DNA of 64,000 nt, from positions 1,984,001 through 2,048,000 of the forward strand of contig JAGFMI010000005.1 of NCBI GenBank assembly GCA_021030905.1. The letters run 5' to 3'. A model generated the notes under the pieces. The model was not told the DNA's origin and made no database searches. It saw only the letters and a program-made list of their open reading frames with translations. Shown one piece after another: positions 57,657-64,000 of this stretch (position 1 is the first letter of the stretch; the number at the start of each line of letters is the position of its first letter). The DNA comes from Pyrenula massariospora (Eukaryota; Ascomycota; Eurotiomycetes; Pyrenulales; Pyrenulaceae). Both the position numbers and the translations under genes were made by a program.

Positions 57657-58334
57657 CTATTGTACCTGCCCCGCTATCCCCTTCGACAGCCGGCTCGTAT
57701 ACAACCCGAGGAACTTTGAAAGGATTAGCCCGTCCTGCACCGCATACTCCACCAGCGCGTCCGGCAGCAACCATTGATTCCACACCGCATAGATGCTCCC
57801 GCTTGCGGGCCTGAACAGCGCCCTCCCGCCATCTTTGACGCCCTGAGGCGGAGGCTTGTATGGGACTCGGGTCGGCGACGAACTCCATGTCTTTTTCCAG
57901 GTTGACGACGAATTTCGGCGGCCTACCGGGCTAGGTAGCGAACTCAAGGAGCTGGATGTCGATGAGGCAATCCAGGTTGATGTCGAAGTGGGCGAAGAGG
58001 ACGTCGGAGTCATGGCGGAGGTCAAAGAGGACCTTCGGGGTGTGGGGGATCCAAGGATGGATTTGAGAGTCGAGAAGTGCGAGTTTGGGGCGTTCTGGAT
58101 GGAGGGGTCGGGTTTCGGGGTGGAAACAGCGTGGTGCTGGAGGGCGTGGATATCGATGAAGTGGACGTACAAGGTTGGGAGGAGAAGGACTTGGATAGGG
58201 GGATAGAGCCGTGGCGGGAGAGTTTGGTGCCTTCCAGGTCGGGGAAGAGGGGAGGGTCTTGGATAGGGTAGGTGGAGAGGGCTTGGATAAGAGCGCCGAG
58301 GGTGGAGGTCTTGGAAATGAGGTGGTGGGACATC
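57657..58334 (-). pseudogene. 3'-5' exonuclease (DEDD/RNase D-like) domain gene, decayed
   Basis: The minus strand from 58334 reads TLGALIQALSTYP and PLFPDLEGTKLSRHGSI, the Exo I motif of DEDD exonucleases in which D-x-E binds metal. It then shifts frame to YVHFIDIHALQHHAVSTP and STLKSILGSP, then again to PKVLFDLRHDSDVLFAHFDI and NLDCLIDIQLLEFAT. A stop follows directly, then PGRPPKFVVNLEKDMEF, and a further frame ends with PDALVEYAVQDGLILSKF (Exo III-like Y-x-x-x-D). At least three frame changes and one internal stop are seen and no introns of suitable size explain them. The family resembles EXD1-like fungal proteins of unknown function. Confidence 0.72.
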
Positions 58335-58633
58335 ATTGGATGATTTTAGTGCTATTTGGACAGGTCATGGTTGTTGTTGTGTTTCCATTGAGGGGTTTAA
58401 TACGTTATTCACTGCAGATGGAACAGTCTGGATGTGACAAGGGTCGTTTGCTTTGAAACCATGACACAAAGAGAGCGAAACGAAGCTCTACATCCCTCAT
58501 TATCTTAAAATTTTCCATTAAATACCATCCAAGTCCTCCCAAGTTCTCCATGCATGCTCAACTCAAGCATTCTCAATATAATACCTTATATTTCCGAATC
58601 GCCAAGATCTCATTCTCAGGCGTCTAAACTCAA
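58335..58633. other. Short intergenic spacer
   Basis: Between the upstream side of the exonuclease relic and the 3' end of the DUF6594 gene. Nothing recognised. Confidence 0.5.
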
Positions 58634-59792
58634 TTACTGGCAAACACACGACCCAGGTCGAGGGTTCGCACTGCCTGATGTAATTGTCACAACCACAGCA
58701 GCATAGCTGTAAAATCATCGTTAATCCTATGAACCCTGTTCAAAGGAGTATATGCACTTACGCAGCTCCAGCAACTAGAACTTCAATAGTTCGCGCTTTC
58801 GTTAGCAAAGCAACCGCAAGCACAAACATTGCTGAGGCTAAGGCAGTGACAGTAAGGCGTGCTTTTGAGTCTGTTATCAAGTCCAGGATCATGATTGGCG
58901 TAATCAGAATGGACATTACCACTGTACTCATCAAGGCTCTACTGACAGCAGTTAATTTAGGACTAAATACGAACACATGCTCATCACTAGTGACTTTTCG
59001 TCTTCCGTAACATGCCAGAGCTCGAAATACCTACAGCTTCATTGCTTAGGAGGGTTTTTGGAAGCGCTTGACTGTCGAGAATTACTTACTATACCCGCCC
59101 TGCCATGCATCCATACTAAGATGTCTGTCAAGCCGCTCTCCACCATTGATATTGTGGAATCACCGAGGGTGACGAGGCTGAATAAATCCTGCTCGTGCTC
59201 CAGGTAGGACGATTCGGTTCGTGAGATGCAAGAATTGCCTTGAATCCAGTATTGTAGACTTCGAATATCACGTTTTCGTGCTGAAGAGAGGCTCAGCCAA
59301 CGTTGATTTTGTTCGAGCAAAGCATCTCTCGATGTCAAAGACCAGTCCAATTTTCCATATAACTCTCTTACCATATTCTTGCAACCTATTTTGGAGCTTC
59401 GTGAAAGTATTTTGTCGTGCCCTGTTTGCATCTCTCTGGACACATCCAAGGAATAGAGGGTTCTTTTCCCCGACGTCAGATTCATCCAGCTCCTTCTCCA
59501 GCAGAGATATTTCGCACTGCTTCTGTAGAATCATTCGGGTTCGGATACGTGTGAAACGTCGGTATATCTGAAAGTCACTGTGACTGCTGAGAAGAGCAGA
59601 GTATCTCGGGTATCCCTGTCTGAAGTGGTCCACTACAATGTTATTAGAATTAAGGAAGCTAAGCCCTTGACTATCGTCTGTAAAGCCGTCGACTAGTAAG
59701 CTTACAGTAAAATTCAGTGTCTCGATGAGCTGGTGAACTATCCATGGCATTCGACTTTTTTGCTCCGCTCTACCTGCCTGTGCAAGCTGCAA
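58634..59792 (-). CDS. DUF6594 membrane protein
   Basis: Fungal-specific family of unknown function with a soluble helical N-terminus and three C-terminal membrane spans. Four exons. An apparent frame jump near 59390 is explained by a 46-base GTAAGAG...GAGAG intron joining LQNRLQEY to DALLEQNQRW, which restores the family motif. A second intron joins GRAGI to VFRALACYGRRKVTSDEHVF, and a third joins the last span to AAYAAVVVTITSGS, ending at 58634. Family marks: YPRYSALLSSHSDFQIYRRF, the QKQxEIxxLExELDE motif (LLEKELDESD), then the spans LMSTVVMSILITPIMILDL and LTVTALASAMFVLAVALL and a third near IEVLVAGAAYAAVVV. The upstream boundary is uncertain (Met at 59792 used). Such genes are often found in fungal accessory regions near HET and NLR-like genes. 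Confidence 0.82.
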
Positions 59793-60274
59793 AGAAGCGT
59801 CGCCAAAACTTTTTACACCGCAGGATCTTTTTTGAGCACATTAGGTCGGCAAATTCTATCTATTTACTATGGAAAAGTCTCATGTGTTAGAGCAGATGGG
59901 CACAAGGCTAGCTATCACCGAGTATGGCTCTTGTGCAACCTTGCCAAGCAATCTCAGCCTGATTATCGAGGCTGAGGTGATGGTTTGAATTCACCGTGTC
60001 TGTGCCTCAAAAAGCAGGATTGTTCTCCTGTATAACATATCAGGCCCGTAAATCGTAATTATGAGGTGAGCGAAGCTACCATAAACTTTCCCTCCCAGTG
60101 GACGAGCTAATTCTTCTCCAGTGCTCACCTAGAACATGATGCCCAGGAGACAAATGTGAGAGAATTTTCGGCTTTGGCAAACAAATACGCTGAGAGAGAG
60201 GATCAGCGTGCCGATTCGGCTCAGGGAGAGGGAGATAGGCAGCTTCGACCAAGGGTGACAAAGTATAAGGACGT
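59793..60274. other. Intergenic with possible upstream exon of the small plus-strand ORF
   Basis: Around 60120-60264 one plus frame reads NVREFSALANKYAEREDQRA and LRPRVTKYKD. It could be an exon spliced over GTTTGT (60265) to about 60319. It overlaps unrelated short minus ORFs. Otherwise nothing is recognised. Confidence 0.3.
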
Positions 60275-60508
60275 TTGTTCTCCCTGATCGCATTAAGTAT
60301 CGGTGAACTGATTGCTAGGCAGGGGAATACCTACGCCGTGGATGATTCCGTTTACCTCCAGAGAGAGCGAAAATTAGATGGTCCATACCTCATTGCTGGT
60401 GTTCCTAAGTCGCAAACATATATCTTATGTAAGATGGATGGGGTGACACTAGTAGAAGACGGACGAGAGTTTCCTGAAAGCATGCTGCGACGAGCTCCCG
60501 AAGGGTAG
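60275..60508 (+). CDS. Short conserved-looking hypothetical ORF
   Basis: 77 codons from a Met at 60275, though the family-like part starts at NTYAVDDSVYLQ (about 60322) and runs through KLDGPYLIAGVPKSQTYIL to EDGREFPESMLRRAPEG. The pattern (x-x-Y-x-V-D-D-x-V-Y-L, GPYLI, Y-x-L) is a small beta-rich module, possibly chromo- or SH3-like, that I recall in short fungal hypothetical proteins, without a name. It may be the 3' exon of a gene starting near 60120. Its neighbours are DUF6594 and the caspase-pseudokinase gene. Function unknown. Confidence 0.4.
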   Translation: MFSLIALSIGELIARQGNTYAVDDSVYLQRERKLDGPYLIAGVPKSQTYILCKMDGVTLVEDGREFPESMLRRAPEG

Positions 60509-60828
60509 CGAGAGCATCAATCTATATCTGCAGACAAAGAGAATTGGCGCATATGACACGGTGCAAGATCTGAACCTGCAAAACAGCCGGATGGATGTTT
60601 CAGGCATCCTGTCTGCCCGCTTTGCTGACGAATATTGTACGCTTATAAGTCCGTGGCCCTAGATTGGCACCACGTGCTCGCAATTGTCTGTGCAGAGTCT
60701 TCGCTTACATGTGTAGCAAGGATGAAATCTGTGTATGGAATCTTATTGAAATGATGCGCCGTTTGAGCGTCTGTGTAACTGGGATGTAGGTGTTTGAACC
60801 TTTTAGAAGCACCGATACTCGGGCTCAA
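60509..60828. other. 3' flank between the small ORF and the caspase-pseudokinase gene
   Basis: No gene recognised in this convergent spacer. Confidence 0.5.
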
Positions 60829-63086
60829 TCAACGAGATTGTATCGACACTCCTTCACTTAGCTTATCCACCACCGTAAACTTGAAAGTCTGATCCAAATT
60901 GCTTTCCGCCTGGTCATCAATAGTTATCCCAAAGTTCATATCCAGGCATCTCGCAACAGCGTCACCATAGGTGCTACCGGCGTAGAATTTCAAACGATCA
61001 TTCACAGCGTCTCGAAGGGAACCGGTCATGTTGTCCACTTCTATGTCTTTCTTTCTTTTGGGATTGGCAATTGCAGTGGCTTCCTCCCACAATCCAATCT
61101 CTAATAGCACTACTCCGAGAGAGTAGAGGTCGTGCTTCTTCTTATGGCCCTCACGAGACGGTCCTTGTCTTGATGTATGGCGATATACGTCTCTTTCGAC
61201 ATCTTGTACATAGCGGCCTGTAGATGGAGCGAGACTCGGACGAGAATATTCAAACCCTCCAAGAAACGGGGAGAAGTAATCCAGGCGAGTCGATCCCTGT
61301 TCATAGAAGAGAAGTATGTCATGGCTGCTGATCCCTTGATGAACCCAAGCAGTAATATGCCACTTCCAGACTGCCTTTGCCAGCATCGAAGCCATTGTCA
61401 GACGTTCCTCTAGACTAGGTCTGCCAGCTTTTCTCGTCGCTCTAATTGCCTCGTGTAAGGACACACAAGACCCTCCTTGGTACGTCATCGGGATATCAAA
61501 ACGCAGAACGAAGCGATGACTCGATTCATCGTGAACCCAGGAGGAGAATGGAAGGCTACGGAAATCAGTTGGCTTTGGAGCAGAGAGAACAGTGGCAAGC
61601 TTCATAACATGGTTCTTAGACTCCTCAGTAATCTGCGGATCTTGCCCTGGATGATAGTTCCTGAATTCAAGAAGCTTCGAGCCGGCTTCAGCACTTACCG
61701 CTTGCATCTGTCCGTGCATGCTAGGAACAGCAGAATCTTGAATCATTCGTTTGAGTATGAGAGGCTGCAAGCGGTCCATATGCTTCGAATCTTGAGCAAT
61801 CAAGATTTCATCAATCTTTTCTCGACCTTCAGTATCAGAAGCCGATAAAAGACTGTCAGCCACAATATCGAGACATTCGGTGTTGGCATGATCCAGCTTC
61901 TTCAGCAAGCTCTCTGCTCGTTCTCTGAGTATGGCGGCATTTTCTAAGTTGCACTGGTCTGATTCTTTTACTTCTGACGATACAAGCTCCAAAATATGAT
62001 CCCATGCTTCAAGTATATTGCGTTGCCTATCAGTACTGAAGGATTCAGTATCCTTTGGGCTCTGACCGATATTTATCATCATCTCAGAGGCTTCCTTGGT
62101 ATCCTTCATGACATCTTCAATGGTGATGCCGGAGACAGACGTCGGCACGTACCGCCCAAGCCAATTGCCGATGGAGTCGACAAGGGTATCAATCTTCCCA
62201 TCTTTAGAGTGCCTTTCAAGACTTAATCTTAAATGGATGAAAAAGCCTGCGTCTTCAAGTCTTGATATCTTCGCGTTGTAAGGCCGCAATATGATACTTG
62301 TCGATGACGATGAACTTAGAAACGGCGTAGTGATGAGGTTTGTCTCTCTCTTCGCAAGGCGATCATGCAATTCAGTGACCACCACTTCTGTTTTCGTCCG
62401 GACGAGTGTGCTGCACAACTTCATCACAGCCTCGGTAAAGGATCCAATACCCGGGCTAACTGTGCCTTGTTCCATGCCAGCGGCCGCCAGGATCTGAATT
62501 TGATTCTTTTGATCTCTGTTCCTTGCAGCTTGAGCAGCAAAACAACAGTCCAGTATCAAAAGGACATCAGCCTTTGCTCGTCTCAATTTGGGTTGGATTT
62601 CGTACCATTGTACCGCAGGGCCGCCTTTGGCCTGGCTTAAATTTCTATCATTAGCACAGAGAAGGTTTGGATAATCAAATGGAACCTTGCTTACGCCGCC
62701 CAGACCGACCTCCTCTTCTGCCCCTTCGTGCGATCTGCATCTTCATCTCCATGACCACCATAATGAATAATGATCAAAGCAGAATTACGATCGCTAGCTC
62801 GGCGGTTGACGTCTCCAATACTTCGGCTGATAAATGCATCTAATACTAGATGACTTTCCTCGGAAGGAATGGGGAATTCTTCTGAGTCAGTGTACTGGAA
62901 CCACTCTTCCAGAAATCCTCGAAATTTCTGAGACTCCTTGCGATAGTCTTCATTTCCATCTTGCCAATATAATACAATTACTTTGACAATCTCGTATGTA
63001 TCATAATGGGGCCTTTTAAGCCGTTCCGCAAGTTGTTTCTTAATCTCAAGGCTATCAGCTTCTCCTCCACTCATGTCTTGGTTCAC
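60829..63086 (-). CDS. Caspase-like protease fused to a pseudokinase domain
   Basis: Two exons, 63086-62695 and 62635-60829, joined in phase (SVWA to QAKGGPAVQWYE); 732 residues. The N-terminal 1-240 is a caspase-fold (peptidase C14, metacaspase-like) domain: IVKVIVLYWQDGNEDY, the catalytic His in IIIHYGGHGDED (108-113 for HYGGHG) and the catalytic Cys in VLLILDCCFAAQA (about 161-162). Between 240 and 450 is a helical linker. Residues about 450-720 resemble a fungal kinase-like fold: the HRD region reads WVHQGISSHDILLF (about 561-574), lacking the catalytic Asp, and the helix after the activation segment is HDLYSLGVVLLEIGLW (about 632-647). No glycine loop or DFG is evident, so it is called a pseudokinase like the C-terminal domains of prion-inhibition (HeLo-linked) fungal proteins. 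A Met at 63074 is an alternative start. The protease may be a cell-death executor controlled by the pseudokinase (inference). The frame is intact. Confidence 0.85.
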
Positions 63087-63730
63087 CTGGACAAGTGATA
63101 CACAAGAAGCACTCTGACGATCAGCTGTCAGCCCCTGAGGTCAGATGGGCTTGTTCAGTTGAAAAGTGGAATATTGGAATCCACTCATCAGACTCTCGCT
63201 GCCTTTGTTAGTGATGCCGTAGCACTCGGAGGCTACAGGACGGAGGAGCAAAGTTTGCTTCGTTATGTTCAGGTGTTAAGAAGCTGAGTCTTGGCTCGAT
63301 GGATGAGTGTGGTGCATCGTCCGTTGAATTTACTTGTCTCAATCTAGCAAGCCTAGCCACGCCAGTCTTACGTTCTCACACTAGCGCGCTCAAGGTACAA
63401 GTAGTACCAAGTTAGGTACAAAAGTCGTTCAAGGTGCCGGGCGCTTACCCTAAAAAGGTAAGATTCTATTAAAATTTAAACGTCCTACACTACCAAAATC
63501 ACGAATGCCGAATACTTCACCAAGGATTGATCTTGCAAAAATAATTTCTCTTGGAACGCAATGTCACGAGTGTGCGTTGCAAATCAGGGTTTAGCCCTGA
63601 ACCTTGGTATCTTGGCACTTGCGTATCTACTCGCTGGAGCCCGCCAGCAGGCAGCCGGCTGATAAGAGCTCCATAGTAACAATTCAGCCATACTAGCACC
63701 CCTGTATTTCGCACCAAGCCATTCACTTAA
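63087..63730. promoter_or_regulatory. Shared upstream region of the caspase-pseudokinase and kinase genes
   Basis: 644 bases lie between two divergent starts, so a shared or adjacent promoter is likely. One short minus ORF (63517-63726) has no motif. A near-direct repeat of GTAC-containing words (caaggtacaagtagtaccaag, about 63392-63412) sits mid-way. No factor site is assigned. Confidence 0.5.
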
Positions 63731-64000
63731 ATGCAGACTGATTCAAGATCTATTCGTCGCTCTAAGCTGGAGCTCACAACAGTTGCAAGCAGTATACTTA
63801 CCCAAGATTCCACTACTCTCGGGTCTATCTTGGAGCACTTCCGTAAGAACAATATACCAGGGCCTTTCGTTCTAGAAGACTGTCACAATGGAGCGGTACA
63901 TCTTGGAGAAGGCGGGCAGTTTTCCGTGTATGGTTATCAAGCAGATGTTTCGGAAAATTCCACCGAATTTGACGGACCATTCTTGGACGAGGCTAAGCAG
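63731..64000 (+). CDS. Protein kinase-like gene, N-terminal part (runs off the window end)
   Basis: Open frame of 90 codons from the Met at 63731 (MQTDSRSIRRSKLELTTV) to the window edge. At residues 57-66 it carries LGEGGQFSVY, a glycine-rich ATP loop of the form G-x-G-x-x-S-V found in fungal kinases of the GxGAQFxVY type, preceded by the helix SSILTQDSTTLGSILEHF. The catalytic Lys, HRD and DFG would lie beyond base 64000. It is divergent from the caspase-pseudokinase gene, which suggests a functional pair, for example an active kinase plus a pseudokinase-linked protease. The assignment rests on the loop and context. Confidence 0.6.
   Translation, partial: MQTDSRSIRRSKLELTTVASSILTQDSTTLGSILEHFRKNNIPGPFVLEDCHNGAVHLGEGGQFSVYGYQADVSENSTEFDGPFLDEAKQ

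Noticed and set aside
59380-59440. Apparent frameshift in the DUF6594 gene
   Set aside because: A 46-base GT-AG intron joins LQNRLQEY to DALLEQNQRW in phase and restores the family motif, so the gene is called intact.
1-64000. Transposons, LTR elements, CRISPR arrays, rRNA
   Set aside because: No transposase, integrase or reverse-transcriptase motifs, no long terminal or inverted repeats, no spaced repeat arrays and no rRNA-like sequence were seen by eye; short solo repeats could be missed without an alignment tool.

Overview
The window is nuclear DNA of a filamentous ascomycete (Pezizomycotina). The evidence is short GT-AG introns of about 45-110 bases in most genes, HET-domain genes, a fungal-type SNX41, fimbrin, ATG7, a succinate/fumarate carrier, and several small secreted proteins. 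The housekeeping proteins look most like Leotiomycete (Helotiales-type) orthologues, but that placement is from memory. An NLP-family protein, a GPI-anchored Cys-rich protein and a small six-cysteine secreted protein fit a plant-associated or saprotrophic lifestyle. I found no rRNA, tRNA, CRISPR or intact transposon. Layout: 0-10 kb holds the 5' end of ATG7 (-), an intron-rich amino acid permease (-), a large uncharacterised WD40-like protein (+) and dCMP deaminase DCD1 (+) with three clustered MluI cell-cycle boxes upstream. 11-15 kb holds a HET relic and a HET gene with a frameshift. 16.6-23.8 kb holds a DDHD phospholipase (-), fimbrin (+) and a dienelactone hydrolase-family enzyme (-). 24.8-33.1 kb is accessory: a small secreted protein, an intact single-exon HET gene, a decayed methyltransferase, and a large membrane protein with a 42-base tandem repeat in its tail. 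34-47.2 kb is a conserved block, nearly all on the minus strand: a DUSP-containing ubiquitin protease, a GPI-anchored protein, SNX41, a repeat-bearing unknown protein, and the succinate/fumarate carrier. 48-64 kb is accessory again: a secreted protein, a decayed histidine phosphatase next to an intact class I FBPase/SBPase-like gene, an NLP gene, a decayed 3'-5' exonuclease, a DUF6594 membrane protein, a caspase-pseudokinase fusion (-) and, divergent from it, the start of a protein kinase (+) that runs off the window. The most interesting candidate system is the last 4 kb. A caspase-like protease (HYGGHG and DCC motifs) is fused to a degenerate kinase-like domain of the type common in fungal self/non-self recognition proteins, and it sits head-to-head with a second gene carrying a glycine-rich kinase loop. 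With an intact HET gene, a frameshifted HET gene and a HET relic elsewhere in the window, this suggests an accessory region of gain and decay of allorecognition or cell-death genes. Conserved metabolic and trafficking genes have open frames. The decayed genes all lie in the accessory blocks, and some of their stops are transition-type (Trp or Gln codon to TAG), which is compatible with repeat-induced point mutation but not proof of it.
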